Shown: positions 15,482 through 26,000 of the stretch, piece by piece
Layout: each line of letters begins with the position of its first letter
Position numbering within the stretch: position 1 is the stretch's first letter
NCBI GenBank assembly: GCA_945949085.1
Contig: CAMFDJ010000017.1
Coordinates: forward strand, 1-63,495
DNA: 63,495 bases
Direction: 5' to 3'
From: an uncultured Lachnospiraceae bacterium
GTDB taxonomy: Bacteria > Bacillota > Clostridia > Lachnospirales > Lachnospiraceae
Translations under genes and position numbers: made by a program
Notes under the pieces: model-generated
The model's database searches: none
Seen by the model: only the letters and a program-made list of their open reading frames with translations
What the model was told of the DNA's origin: nothing

Positions 15482-16120
15482 ATGAAAAATGTGTTATGCT
15501 TTGGCGACTCCAATACATTTGGGTACAAACCCGATGATGGGAGCAGATATCCGGAAAATGTGAGATGGACCGGAATCCTTGGAAAGCTTTTGGAAGAGAA
15601 GGAGATCCATATCGTGGAAGAAGGGCTGGTAGGAAGGACAACTGTTTTTGAAGACAGTTTCCGTCCGGGGAGAAAGGGACTTGACTATCTGGTTCCGCTT
15701 CTGGAATCCCATGCGCCGATAGATGGGCTGGTATTGATGCTGGGCACCAATGATTGCAAGGCAATCTACAAGGCGTCGGAAGCCACCGTCGGACTTGGGG
15801 TGGAACGCCTGATCAGGAGCGCCAGAGAGTATAACCCGAATCTGGAAATCCTGCTTGTCTCACCGATTCATCTGGGCGATGAAGTCTGGAAAGAAGAATA
15901 TGATCCGGAATTCAATCAGGAATCGGTCAGGGTATCCAAGGGGCTGAAGGCAACATATCAGAAAATTGCAAAAGAGTACAATTGTCTCTTTCTGGCAGCA
16001 TCGGATGTGGCAACACCTTCCGATGTAGACCGGGAGCACCTGGATGAACAGGGACATGCGGCACTTGCGAAGGCAATCTATCAGGTTATTCATGAAGAGA
16101 ACAGTTACAAGGATCTATGA
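15482..16120 (+). CDS. SGNH/GDSL hydrolase (arylesterase-like)
   Basis: A 212-residue cytoplasmic serine hydrolase of the SGNH fold. Block I is VLCFGDSNTFGY with the nucleophile Ser10, block III is MLGTNDCK (about residues 80-87) and block V supplies Asp and His in DVDREHLDEQGH (about 180-191). Relatives are arylesterases and acyl-hydrolases or acyltransferases on sugars; the substrate is unknown. It is the first full gene after the Met/Cys attenuator and lies 35 nt before metQ in the same direction, so it should share the methionine/cysteine control. A role in trimming acylated amino acids is only a guess. Confidence 0.85.
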   Translation: MKNVLCFGDSNTFGYKPDDGSRYPENVRWTGILGKLLEEKEIHIVEEGLVGRTTVFEDSFRPGRKGLDYLVPLLESHAPIDGLVLMLGTNDCKAIYKASEATVGLGVERLIRSAREYNPNLEILLVSPIHLGDEVWKEEYDPEFNQESVRVSKGLKATYQKIAKEYNCLFLAASDVATPSDVDREHLDEQGHAALAKAIYQVIHEENSYKDL

Positions 16121-16155
16121 AACAGAAAACAATAAAAGAAAAGAGGAAGAGTATT

Positions 16156-17157
16156 ATGAAAAAGAATTTATGGAAGAAACTGATCACAGGTATTTTAACA
16201 GTCAGCTTAGGTGCTGCGATTCTGATAGGCTGCGGAACAGAAAAGGCGGCTGAGCAGACTGCGCAGCAGACGGAAGAGACACCGGCTGCTGAAAGCGAAC
16301 AGGCAAATGAAGAAGCAGAAACAGTAGAGGCAACGACAGAAACGACAGAGACAACAACAGAGACAACCGCAGATTCTGATAGTAACGCATCAGAGGGAAA
16401 ACTGGACATCGTTCCCGGAAATGGAGAAACCATTAAGATTGCAGCATCTCCTATTCCGCATGCACAGATATTGGAGAAGGCCGCTGAAATCTTGAAGGAT
16501 TATGGATATGAACTGGATATTGTAGAATTTGATGATTATGTACAGCCGAATCTGGTAGTGGAATCCGGAGAGTTTGATGCCAATTATGTGGAACACGTAC
16601 CGTATCTGAACAGCTTTAACGAAGAGCAGGGGACACATCTTGTGGATGCGGGTGATATTCACTATGAACCCTTCGGTATTTATCCCGGAACAAAGAGTAG
16701 TCTGGAAGAGATCACAGATGGCGACCGGATTGCAGTCCCAAATGACACCACCAATGAAGCAAGAGCATTGTTATTGCTGCAGGATAATGGTCTGATCACG
16801 CTGAAGGACGGAGCCGGTCTGACAGCTACGGTGAACGACATTGCAGAAAATCCGCACAATATTGAATTTGTCGAGCTCGAAGCTGCACAGGTTGCAAGAG
16901 TGGTCGATGAAGTAGAATATGTGGTCTTAAATGGAAATTATGCACTGGAAGCCGGATATTCCGTTGGCAAAGATTCTATTGCATATGAGTCAAGTGATTC
17001 CATTGCGGCACAGACCTATGTCAACATCATTGCCGTATATGAAGGAAATGAGACAAGCGATAAGATCAAAGCGCTGGTTACCGTTTTGAGATCAGATGAG
17101 ATCAAAAAGTTTATCGAAGATACGTATGACGGAGCTGTGATTTTTTACGAAAAGTAA
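16156..17157 (+). CDS. metQ: Methionine-binding lipoprotein (MetQ/NlpA family)
   Basis: A 333-residue substrate-binding lipoprotein of the methionine ABC importer. The signal peptide ends in lipobox LIGC (Cys26). A Glu/Thr-rich low-complexity linker covers about residues 30-90. The NlpA domain follows, with IKIAASPIPHAQILEKA, DDYVQPNLVVESGEFDANY and PNDTTNEARALLLLQDNGLI. The linker of about 60 residues is longer than in most MetQ and may lift the binding domain away from the membrane. The ATG at 16156 follows AGAGGAAGAG (about 16141-16150), and the in-frame ATG at 16117 would precede the signal peptide by 13 residues. Confidence 0.93.
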   Translation: MKKNLWKKLITGILTVSLGAAILIGCGTEKAAEQTAQQTEETPAAESEQANEEAETVEATTETTETTTETTADSDSNASEGKLDIVPGNGETIKIAASPIPHAQILEKAAEILKDYGYELDIVEFDDYVQPNLVVESGEFDANYVEHVPYLNSFNEEQGTHLVDAGDIHYEPFGIYPGTKSSLEEITDGDRIAVPNDTTNEARALLLLQDNGLITLKDGAGLTATVNDIAENPHNIEFVELEAAQVARVVDEVEYVVLNGNYALEAGYSVGKDSIAYESSDSIAAQTYVNIIAVYEGNETSDKIKALVTVLRSDEIKKFIEDTYDGAVIFYEK

Positions 17158-17204
17158 ATGAGAAAGGGACAGAGGGCCTGCGGGTCCTCTTTTTGGGTAA
17201 ACGG

Positions 17205-18218
17205 ATGAGCGAAATTGAAATCAGGAATCTGACAAAGAGATTTGAGGTAGAGAACAACACTGTGACCGCTCTGCGGGATATCAGCCTGGTGATAGAGAAG
17301 GGAGATATATTCGGTATTATCGGTATGTCGGGAGCCGGGAAGAGCACGCTGGTTCGTACCATCAATTATCTCGAAAAACCATCGGAAGGACAGGTATTTA
17401 TTGATGGAACGAATCTCGCAGAGCTGACAGAGCGCCAGCTGCGGAAAAAGCGTAGCGAAATCGGCATGATTTTCCAAAATTTTAATCTTTTAGAGCAGAA
17501 AAATGTGATTGACAATGTCTGTTTTCCGCTTGAGATTGCGGGTGTCAAGAAAAAAGAAGCAAAGAAACGTGCCAAAGAATTGCTTAAGACAGTGAATCTT
17601 TTGGAAAAGGAGAGGGCATATCCATCGCAACTGTCCGGGGGACAGAAACAGAGAGTTGCCATTGCAAGGGCGCTCGCAACGGATCCTAAGATTCTGCTGT
17701 GTGATGAAGCGACAAGTGCGCTCGATCCGCAGACGACAGCCTCCATTCTGAAACTACTCAGACAGATCAATGAGAATATGGGAATTACCATTGTCATCAT
17801 CACGCATCAAATGTCTGTTGTGACGGAGATCTGCAAAAAGGTTGCCATCATAGACAATGGCAGGCTGGTTGAAGAGGGTCTCGTCGAAAAAATATTTGAA
17901 GCGCCCGGGTCGGATGCGGCGAAGGAGCTGATAGCGGGGAAAGATATGCGATTTTCGCCACTGCAAAGTATGGATGCGGAAAGAAAGATCAGAATTGTTT
18001 TCCGGGATAATTCTGCGTATGAGCCTGTTATTTCCAATCTGATATTAAAATATCAGGCACCGGTGAATATTTTGAAGGCAGATACGCGAAATGTAGGCGG
18101 AAAAGCCATCGGAGAAATGATTCTGGGACTTCCTGAAGGAGAGGATCTGCAGAAGGATATCATAGCGCATTTGCGCGATTCCGGTTTATTGGTAACGGAG
18201 GTGAAAGAGGATGTTTAA
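17205..18218 (+). CDS. metN: Methionine ABC transporter ATP-binding protein MetN
   Basis: A 337-residue ATPase driving MetQ/MetI-mediated methionine import. Walker A GMSGAGKST (about residues 39-47), LSGGQKQRVAIARALA (about 139-154), Walker B ILLCDEATSALD (about 162-173) and a C-terminal NIL regulatory domain (about 260-337) that binds methionine to inhibit transport in known MetN. The ATG at 17205 has only a weak ribosome site (GGGTAAACGG); an upstream TTG at 17193 is in frame. The 47-bp gap after metQ contains a GC-rich imperfect hairpin before TTTTT (about 17171-17192), which may set a lower level of metN relative to metQ. Confidence 0.94.
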   Translation: MSEIEIRNLTKRFEVENNTVTALRDISLVIEKGDIFGIIGMSGAGKSTLVRTINYLEKPSEGQVFIDGTNLAELTERQLRKKRSEIGMIFQNFNLLEQKNVIDNVCFPLEIAGVKKKEAKKRAKELLKTVNLLEKERAYPSQLSGGQKQRVAIARALATDPKILLCDEATSALDPQTTASILKLLRQINENMGITIVIITHQMSVVTEICKKVAIIDNGRLVEEGLVEKIFEAPGSDAAKELIAGKDMRFSPLQSMDAERKIRIVFRDNSAYEPVISNLILKYQAPVNILKADTRNVGGKAIGEMILGLPEGEDLQKDIIAHLRDSGLLVTEVKEDV

Positions 18219-18873
18219 TGAAAAAGTGATACTGATGCTTTTGGAGGGAATCAGAGATACTCTGTATATGACACTGGTATCTACTCTGATTGGATATCTG
18301 GTCGGATTGCCGTTTGGGATACTGCTCTATGTCACAAGCGAAAAAGGATTGCACCCCAATAAGATCATATATCGTGTGGGAGATTTTATCTGTAATGTGA
18401 TCCGGAGCATACCGTTTTTGATTCTGCTGATTCTTTTGATTCCGTTTACAAGGCTGATCGTGGGAAAAAGCTATGGATCGACGGCAACCATTGTGCCACT
18501 TGTCATCTGTGCGGCTCCTTATATTGCGCGGGTTGTGGAGTCGTCCTTAAATGAAGTGGATGCGGGTGTCGTTGAAGCGGCAAAGTCGATGGGAGCAAGC
18601 AATGCACAGATTGTTTTTAAAGTGCTGCTGGTGGAAGCAAGAATTTCTCTGTTGACAGGTTTTACAATCACCACAGGTCTGCTTTTGGGCTATTCTGCAA
18701 TGTCAGGAACTGTCGGAGGCGGAGGATTGGGCGATATAGCGGTCAGATACGGGTATTACAGGTGGCAGACAGATATTATGCTTGTCACGGTACTGTTATT
18801 GATTCTTATTTTCCAAATCATTCAAAATGTGGGAACAAAGATTGCAACCGGATTAGATCATAGAAAACGTTAG
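18211..18873 (+). CDS. metI: Methionine ABC transporter permease MetI
   Basis: A 220-residue inner-membrane permease with about five helices and the binding-protein-dependent EAA-type loop EAAKSMGASNAQIVFKVLLV (about residues 129-148) that contacts MetN. The family's GGGGLGDIAVRYGY is present near the C-terminus. It overlaps metN by 8 nt, showing tight coupling and completing the metQNI set. No clear intrinsic terminator follows; the next promoter begins 38 bp downstream. Confidence 0.94.
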   Translation: MFNEKVILMLLEGIRDTLYMTLVSTLIGYLVGLPFGILLYVTSEKGLHPNKIIYRVGDFICNVIRSIPFLILLILLIPFTRLIVGKSYGSTATIVPLVICAAPYIARVVESSLNEVDAGVVEAAKSMGASNAQIVFKVLLVEARISLLTGFTITTGLLLGYSAMSGTVGGGGLGDIAVRYGYYRWQTDIMLVTVLLLILIFQIIQNVGTKIATGLDHRKR

Positions 18874-18911
18874 TAGTGGATGCTAAGGAGCAAGAAAATT
18901 GTCGTATCCTG

Positions 18912-18941
18912 TTGATGAAATCTGTCAATCTGTGATAGAAT
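18912..18941 (+). promoter_or_regulatory. Promoter of the chemoreceptor gene
   Basis: TTGATG (18912-18917), 18-bp spacer, TAGAAT (18936-18941). Transcription would begin near 18948, ruling out the ATG at 18946 as the start of the chemoreceptor. Confidence 0.55.
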
Positions 18942-18981
18942 AAGCATGATTATATGTAAGATAAATGGGGGTCTGACAGAT

Positions 18982-21120
18982 ATGACAGATGAAGAACTTG
19001 ACAGAGCGATTGCCGCTTTAAATCTTGCAAAACAAAACGAGAATACCGATGCAGAGACAGATGTGGAAACAGATACGCACGTGTGCGATCCGGCAGATAT
19101 GCAGCCGGAGTTTGATCGTGCAACAGAAATCGGTGTGCAAGCCGATGACCCTGTGCAGGAAGTATCGGAAGCACCGACTGGGCTTGAAACGGAGTCTGAT
19201 TCAGAAGCAGGAGTTGATCCGGAAATAAGCCGGGAAGAAAGCCCTAAGTTGGATCCGGCGATTGAAACAGAGCTGATCGCAACGGAAGAGGAAGCACCGG
19301 CTATGCAGGCAGAAACAGAGATGTTTGGAAAGGCGCAGGAAGCAACCATACAGGCGCAGGAAGCGGTTATAGATACAAAGGGACAGATTGCGGAAAAGGA
19401 TGTTCAGAATAATCGTGTGTTTACTTTTTCCACAAAGCTTGTGATGCTCTGTATCCTGCCGATGATACTGGTTTGCGTCGTCACTGTGTTGATCAGTGCC
19501 AATTCGCTTAGGAGCGGTATTGAGACGGAGATTCAAAATTCCTTGAAGATTGTTGCGGCTACCGTGGAGGAAACGTATTCCACACTCTATGAAGGCGATT
19601 ATCACAGAGCAAAGGACGGTGCGGTCTATAAGGGCGAAAAAAAGATCAGCGGAAATAACAAGCTGCTCAAGAGCATCGAAGAAAAGACCGGTTTTAAATC
19701 AACCATGTTCTGGGAGGATATGCGTCTGCTTACCACAGTGAAAAACGAAAAGGGAGCAGCGGCTACGGGAACCAAACTGGATAAGGAATTGCTTGCCAGA
19801 GTGGAAGAAGGTGAGGGCGAGGAAGTCTTCATCAAAGGAATGGAAATCTTCGGTACAGATTACTATGTATTTTATCAGCCTCTGAAAAATGAGGACGGAT
19901 CGATTATCGGTGCGATTGAAGTCATGATTGAAACGGCATCTGTGAATGCAACGATCAATGGTCAGATTGTTCGATTGGCAATTGTTTCCATTGTACTGAT
20001 GATTGCGGTTGCAGCGATCATTCTGCTTATGTCCAGAAAAATGGTTGCGACGATGACAAAGACCAAGGAATTTCTTGGAAAAATTGCGGACGGCGATCTG
20101 TCTGCGACTGCGGATGAGAAGGTGCTGCGACAGAATGACGAGCTTGGGGATATTTACGGCATGAGTGTCAGATTGCAGACGGAGCTCCGCAAGATAGTGA
20201 ATCACATCAAAGAGTCGGTAGATGATCTGACAATGTCAGCCAATCTGCTGACGGATATGGCGCAGCAGACGAGAGGATCGGTAGAGAACGTGTTAGGCGC
20301 AGTGGAAGGCATTTCCAAGGGAACCGTAACACAGGCAGAAGGTACGACGACGGCAAACAGCAATGTAGAGCGTATCAGCGAACAGATTGTCTATATCACA
20401 GATGAAGTGGAAGCACTGACGAAGCATGCCAGACAGATGTCTGACGCAGAAAAACGTTCTGAGCAGATTATTGTGGAGCTGAATGCTTCCAATGAGGACA
20501 CGAAGGTTTCTGTGTCAAAGATAGCAGAAGAGATCGGTATTATGAATCAATCCATCCGAGGAATTCATTCCGCAATCGAATTGATTCAGTCCATTGCGGA
20601 CGAGACAGATCTTTTGTCGCTCAATGCCAGCATTGAAGCGGCAAGAGCCGGTGAAGCGGGGCGCGGATTTGCTGTTGTTGCAGAGCAGATTTGTAAGCTT
20701 GCTGAGCAGTCTAACCATTCGGCAGAAGAGATTGAGAAAATCATCGATCAGGTGATGCACGAGTCTGACAGAATGGTTGAAGTCATGGAGGAAGTCAGTG
20801 CCAATATGGATCAACAGCAGCAGAAGCTTGAGGAAACAAAGATAACCTATAGTGCTGTTGCCCAAGGCGTTGAAAAATCACTTGGTAACATTGATCACAT
20901 CAAGGATCAGATGGGTGTACTGAATGCTTCCGGTGATGAGATCCGTGGCGTGGTGGAGGATCTGGCAGTTATTTCTGATCGGAACGCTGCGTCCGTACAG
21001 TCTACAATGGGTTCTGCGGAGGAGATGAGTACGACGATGGGCAGGCTGGAGCACTCCTCCGAGAAGTTATTGCTCCTTGCAGACAGATTAAATGATGCAC
21101 TTGCCATCTTTAAGATCTAA
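18982..21120 (+). CDS. Methyl-accepting chemotaxis protein with long acidic N-terminal extension
   Basis: A 712-residue transmembrane chemoreceptor. Residues 1-140 are an acidic Glu/Asp/Ala-rich stretch that would lie in the cytoplasm, which is unusual. Membrane helix 1 is at about 152-172, a small extracytoplasmic Cache-like sensor at about 175-325, helix 2 at about 326-346, then HAMP. The signalling tip has [20 protein letters not shown] and [18 protein letters not shown] (about 540-580), the region that binds CheA/CheW. No che or flagellar genes are nearby. The ATG at 18982 follows a GGGGG tract about 11 nt upstream and fits the promoter position. Confidence 0.93.
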   Translation: MTDEELDRAIAALNLAKQNENTDAETDVETDTHVCDPADMQPEFDRATEIGVQADDPVQEVSEAPTGLETESDSEAGVDPEISREESPKLDPAIETELIATEEEAPAMQAETEMFGKAQEATIQAQEAVIDTKGQIAEKDVQNNRVFTFSTKLVMLCILPMILVCVVTVLISANSLRSGIETEIQNSLKIVAATVEETYSTLYEGDYHRAKDGAVYKGEKKISGNNKLLKSIEEKTGFKSTMFWEDMRLLTTVKNEKGAAATGTKLDKELLARVEEGEGEEVFIKGMEIFGTDYYVFYQPLKNEDGSIIGAIEVMIETASVNATINGQIVRLAIVSIVLMIAVAAIILLMSRKMVATMTKTKEFLGKIADGDLSATADEKVLRQNDELGDIYGMSVRLQTELRKIVNHIKESVDDLTMSANLLTDMAQQTRGSVENVLGAVEGISKGTVTQAEGTTTANSNVERISEQIVYITDEVEALTKHARQMSDAEKRSEQIIVELNASNEDTKVSVSKIAEEIGIMNQSIRGIHSAIELIQSIADETDLLSLNASIEAARAGEAGRGFAVVAEQICKLAEQSNHSAEEIEKIIDQVMHESDRMVEVMEEVSANMDQQQQKLEETKITYSAVAQGVEKSLGNIDHIKDQMGVLNASGDEIRGVVEDLAVISDRNAASVQSTMGSAEEMSTTMGRLEHSSEKLLLLADRLNDALAIFKI

Positions 21121-21214
21121 AGAGTGCGGGATGGTTATTTCCTTTGATGGAATGAAACATAAGAGAATCCATAAGAACCCATAAATAGAGGAAAGAATGA
21201 GAGAAAAAATGAGA

Positions 21215-21256
21215 GAGCTCCGGCGCACGGGATTGTGTGCCCGGGCTCTTGTTTTT
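21215..21256 (+). terminator. Intrinsic terminator after the chemoreceptor
   Basis: 14-bp GC-rich stem GAGCTCCGGCGCAC / GTGTGCCCGGGCTC with one mismatch and two G-T pairs, 6-nt loop, then TTGTTTTT. The 227-bp gap after the chemoreceptor holds only this and the next promoter. Confidence 0.85.
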
Positions 21257-21258
21257 AA

Positions 21259-21287
21259 TTGTGGCGTTGTTTGATCCGGTGTATAAT
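21259..21287 (+). promoter_or_regulatory. Promoter of the carboxylesterase gene
   Basis: TTGTGG (21259-21264), 17-bp spacer, consensus TATAAT (21282-21287), 60 bp before the start codon. Confidence 0.55.
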
Positions 21288-21347
21288 AGGCATCAGCAGG
21301 ACGAAAAGGTCTGACAGAATAACATATCATTTGTGTAAGGGGAAAAA

Positions 21348-22880
21348 ATGCTTAGAACAGTAAAAACAGAAAACGGAATAGTGGAAGGACTGCCATCAGC
21401 AAACACAAGGATCACCGTATTTAAGGGAATCCCTTTTGCTGCGCCGCCGGTTGGAGAGAACAGATGGAGAGCACCACAGCCCTGTCCGGATTGGCAGGGT
21501 GTGTATAAGGCCTACAGATATGCGCCCATCTCCGTGCAGGATACCCCCGGACTTGGCACGGATGTTTATTGTAAAGAGTGGCATGTCGATCCGGAGATTC
21601 CAATGGATGAGGATTGTCTGTATCTGAATGTGTGGACAGGTGCAAAGTCTGCTGACGAAAAATTGCCGGTGCTTGTCTGGTTCTTTGGAGGCGCCTTGCA
21701 GTGGGGATATCCTTCAGAAATGGAATTTGACGGAGAACAAATCGCGAAGAGAGATGTCATAGTGGTGTCTGTCAATTACCGTCTGAATGTGTTTGGCTTT
21801 CTGGCACATCCACAGATATTGGAGCAGCAGCCTGAAGCACCGGCCAACTTCGGTCATTTGGATCAACAGGCCGGTCTGCAATGGGTAAAACGTAATATTG
21901 CCGCTTTTGGCGGTGACCCGGATCGTATCACAATTGCGGGACAATCGGCAGGCGGAGGCAGCGTACTGAGTCAGATTGCCTGTCCGGATAATACAGGATT
22001 GTTTCAACAGGCAGTGATCATGAGTGGAATGATCAGAAGCCCATATGGAAAACCGGAGATCGGCGCACCCACGGAATTGGAACAGGCCATGCGGGAGGGA
22101 GAGCGCTTCTTTTCCTGTCTCGGTGTAGAAAATCTGGCGCAGGCAAGAAAAATGGATGCACGGACAGTGCTTTGTAAATACAATGAATTTGTGCAGACAC
22201 ATGCGCGTTTTGGGACAGTGATGGATGGTCGATTTGGAATAGGAGATCCTCTGGCAATGATTGCGAGCAATACCTGTATGGATGTTCCTATCATGGCAGG
22301 AAATACAAGGGATGAGTTTCCGAGTATTTTGGAAGCGAAAGACGAGTCGGAACTTCGCAGACAGGCGCAGATCCTGTTCGGCGTAGATGCAGAGACATTT
22401 CTTGCATTTCCGCAGGCACACGATAAGCTGGGAGAAGCCGGGTATGCACCTGTGAGCGGTCTTGAATGCAGTATTAAGGAAGTGTTCGAGAGGAGACGCA
22501 AAAACGGCAGTAAAACCGATAGTTATTATTATCGATTTGATGCATCGATTCCGGGACCGGATCATCCGGGAACGTTTCATTCGGTAGATCTCTGGTTTTT
22601 CTTTGAAACGCTCATGAAATGCTGGAGACCTTTCACCGGAGTGCATTATGATCTGGCAAGACAGATGTGCAATTATCTGACAAATTTTGTGAAAAACGGC
22701 AACCCAAACGGGGTTGATGTTGATGGGAAAGAGATGACACAATGGGAACCATATACGGAAGAAAGACCGTATGAGATTACGTTCTCTACTGATAAAATAG
22801 TTGGAAAGCTTGACCGAAATGAATATACCCATTTTTTAAAAGGAAAGATTTTCACGGAAAAAGAAGCAGATGAAGGATAG
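21348..22880 (+). CDS. Type-B carboxylesterase/lipase family protein
   Basis: A 510-residue alpha/beta hydrolase of the type-B carboxylesterase (PnbA) family, probably cytoplasmic because no signal peptide is present. Family marks are VFKGIPFAAPPVGENRWRAP (about residues 24-43), EDCLYLNVW (about 88-96), the nucleophile elbow GQSAGG with Ser200 and FHSVDLWFFFE near the catalytic His. The usual oxyanion HGGGF is altered to FFGGAL (about 112-117), which may change the substrate range. It hydrolyses esters of unknown origin, possibly acyl groups on plant polysaccharide fragments. The ATG at 21348 follows AAGGGGAAAA. Confidence 0.92.
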   Translation: MLRTVKTENGIVEGLPSANTRITVFKGIPFAAPPVGENRWRAPQPCPDWQGVYKAYRYAPISVQDTPGLGTDVYCKEWHVDPEIPMDEDCLYLNVWTGAKSADEKLPVLVWFFGGALQWGYPSEMEFDGEQIAKRDVIVVSVNYRLNVFGFLAHPQILEQQPEAPANFGHLDQQAGLQWVKRNIAAFGGDPDRITIAGQSAGGGSVLSQIACPDNTGLFQQAVIMSGMIRSPYGKPEIGAPTELEQAMREGERFFSCLGVENLAQARKMDARTVLCKYNEFVQTHARFGTVMDGRFGIGDPLAMIASNTCMDVPIMAGNTRDEFPSILEAKDESELRRQAQILFGVDAETFLAFPQAHDKLGEAGYAPVSGLECSIKEVFERRRKNGSKTDSYYYRFDASIPGPDHPGTFHSVDLWFFFETLMKCWRPFTGVHYDLARQMCNYLTNFVKNGNPNGVDVDGKEMTQWEPYTEERPYEITFSTDKIVGKLDRNEYTHFLKGKIFTEKEADEG

Positions 22881-22961
22881 AGGTCAGGAAACCACTGACC
22901 TTAATGTAAATGCGGAGTGCAATTTGATAATTTCTGTACGAGAAACTGACTTTTTGGCTAG

Positions 22962-22990
22962 TGGACATTGCTTGAATCTGCCTATATAAT
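22962..22990 (+). promoter_or_regulatory. Promoter of the surface-protein / second-messenger operon
   Basis: TGGACA (22962-22967), 17-bp spacer, consensus TATAAT (22985-22990). The next strong terminator on this strand is at 35041, so this promoter could drive about 12 kb. Confidence 0.7.
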
Positions 22991-23054
22991 AAAAAGGGGT
23001 ATTGCATATCTTTTTTGATTGATGGATGATGTGAAACATGTAAAAGGAGCATTT

Positions 23055-26000
23055 ATGAACGGAATAATTCAAAAAAGAAAAAGAAGATTTTGGTCGTTTT
23101 GTCTGGCGCTGCTACTGGCATGCATGCAGCTTGCGCCACAGGTGGTGTATGCGACGGCGTATACAGTTGGAGGAAGCGATGGTGATGAGATTTCGCCTGC
23201 TGCAGATCGTTATTTTGCGGGGGATACATTTACCTATCCGTATGATTATAGTTTTTTCGGTTATATGGGTGGAACGCAGATTCGGTATTATGACAAAGAC
23301 GGAGCGACAGAGTTTACTGCGCTTGCTGTAACAAATGCGGATACCGGTAGCGGAACGGCGAATTTTACCGTAGCGGAGTATCCCGGTGGGCAAATTACGG
23401 ACAGTGCGGCATTTGGTGGCTGGTCGGTCAAACAAATAAAGGGCTCGAGCGGCGTTTTGGGATTTATTTACTTTCGGGCAGAAGAATATGAACAATTTAC
23501 GATTACATATAATGATGGTGGAGCCGACAGTTCCGGGGGAAATCCTTCCTCTTATTATGCGGGAAAAGAAGAGATAACACTTGCTGATGCGAGTTGGGCA
23601 GGATATGAATTTGCCGGGTGGTATACGGATTCCGCATTTACAGAGTCGAGTAAAGTGACGGCTATTACAAAAGCTATGACGGGAGATATCACCCTGTATG
23701 CAAGGTTCTTAAAAATCAGCAATATTACTTATGAGTTAAACGGTGGAACGATTGCAGATGGCGCCAATCCGGCAACCTACACAGAAGGGATTGGAGTGGG
23801 GAGCCTGGTAGCACCGGAAAAGACGGGTTACACGTTTGGCGGTTGGTATAGTGATGCAGCGTTCACGACACCGTTGACAAGCATTTCGGCGGCGCAGACC
23901 GGCGATTTGACGCTGTATGCGAAGTTCACGCCGAATCAGTATAACATTACCTATAATTTAGACGGCGGAGATAACGGAGCGGGAAATCCGGAGAAGTATG
24001 CGTACGGAGAAGGCGTGGCAAGTTTTGCTCCAGCAACGAAGACGGGCCACACGTTTGGCGGCTGGTACAGCGATGATACATTTACAACGCAAGTGACAAA
24101 TATTTCAGCGACGCAGACAGGCAATGTGACGTTGCATGCGAAGTTTACGGCGAATCAGTATAACATTACCTATCATTTAGACGGCGGAACAAACGGAGCA
24201 GGAAATCCGGAGAAGTATACCTACGGAGAAGGCGTTACAAGTTTTGCAGATGCAACGAAGACGGGCTACACGTTTGGCGGCTGGTACAGCGATGCTGCAT
24301 TTACAACAAAAGTGACAAGCATTTCAGATACACAGACAGAAACTGTGACGCTGTATGCGAAGTTTACGGTAAACACCTATGCGATCAACTACGAGTTGGA
24401 TGGCGGAACGAATGATTCCGGTAACCCGACGGGGTATACCTACGGAGAGGGTGTGGTAGCAGGAGATCTGAAGGACGCGACCAAGACGGGCTACACGTTT
24501 GGCGGCTGGTACAGCGATTCGTCTTTTTCTGCTGCATCCAAAGTGACCGAGATCTCGACGACACAGACCGGAAATATGACGTTGTATGCGAAGTTCACAC
24601 CGGATCAGTATAACATTACTTACAATTTATACGAGGGAGAAAATGCTTCCGGCAATCCGGAGAAGTATACCTATGGAACCGGCGTTACAAGCTTTGAAAA
24701 TGCAACAAAACCGGGCTACACGTTTGATGGCTGGTACAGTGATTCGACTTTTTCTGCTGCATCCAAAGTGACCGAGATTTCGGCAACGCATACCGGAGAT
24801 GTAACGCTACATGCGAAGTTCACGGTAAATACCTACACCATCACCTACAATCTGGACGGCGGAACCAACGATTCTGCGAACCCATCGGGCTATACCTACG
24901 GAGTGGGAGTAGTGGCGGGAAATCTGAAAGATGCGACCAAGACAGGCCATACGTTTGGTGGCTGGTACAGCGATTCGTCTTTTTCTGCTGCATCCAAAGT
25001 GACCGAGATCTCGACGACACAGACCGGAGATGTAACGCTACATGCGAAGTTTACAGCAAATACCTACACCATCACCTACAATCTGGACGGCGGAACCAAC
25101 GATTCTGCGAACCCATCGGGCTATACCTACGGAGTAGGAGTAGTGGCGGGAAATCTGAAAGATGCGACCAAGACGGGCTACACGTTTGGTGGCTGGTATA
25201 GTGATGCTTCATTTACAACGCAAGTGACAAGTATTTCAGCGACGCAGACAGAAGATATTACGCTGTATGCGAAGTTCACGGTAAACACCTATGCGATCAA
25301 CTACGAGTTAGATGGCGGAACGAATGATTCCGGTAACCCGACGGGGTATACCTACGGAGAGGGTGTGGTAGCAGGAGATTTGAAGGACGCGACCAAGACG
25401 GGCTACACGTTTGGTGGCTGGTACAGCGATGCTACATTTACAACGGAAGTGACAAATATTTCAGCGACGCAGACAGGCAATGTGACGCTGTACGCGAAGT
25501 TTACGGCAAATCAATATAACATTACCTATCATTTAGATGGCGGAGCAAACGGAGCGGGAAATCCGGAGAAGTATACCTACGGAGTAGGTGTGACAAGTTT
25601 TGATCCGGCGACGAAGACGGGCTACACGTTTGACGGCTGGTACAGCGATGCTGCATTTACAACGGAAGTGACAGGCATTTCAGCAACGCAGACAGAAGAT
25701 ATCACGCTGTATGCGAAGTTCACTGTAAATACCTATACAATCAGTTACGTGTTAAACGGTGGAACGAATGGTTCGGGGAATGCGACAACCTATACCTACG
25801 GAGTAGGTGTTACAAGCTTTGCAGACGCGACAAAGACGGGCTATACGTTTGGTGGCTGGTACAGTGATGCGGGATGCACAGCAGGGCATGAAGTGGCAAG
25901 CATTTTGGCAACGCAGACAGGAAATATCACGCTGTATGCGAAGTTCACACCGAATCAGTATAACATTACCTATGATTTAGATGGCGGAGCAAACGGAGCG

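Noticed and set aside
21714..22832. Long minus-strand open frame (372 codons) opposite the carboxylesterase
   Set aside because: It is rich in Cys, His, Arg and Ser, as expected of an antisense frame, has no family motif and no ribosome site, and the plus-strand gene is clear.
22881..22901. Terminator after the carboxylesterase
   Set aside because: The AGGTCAG/CTGACCT hairpin has only 7 bp and no T-run.
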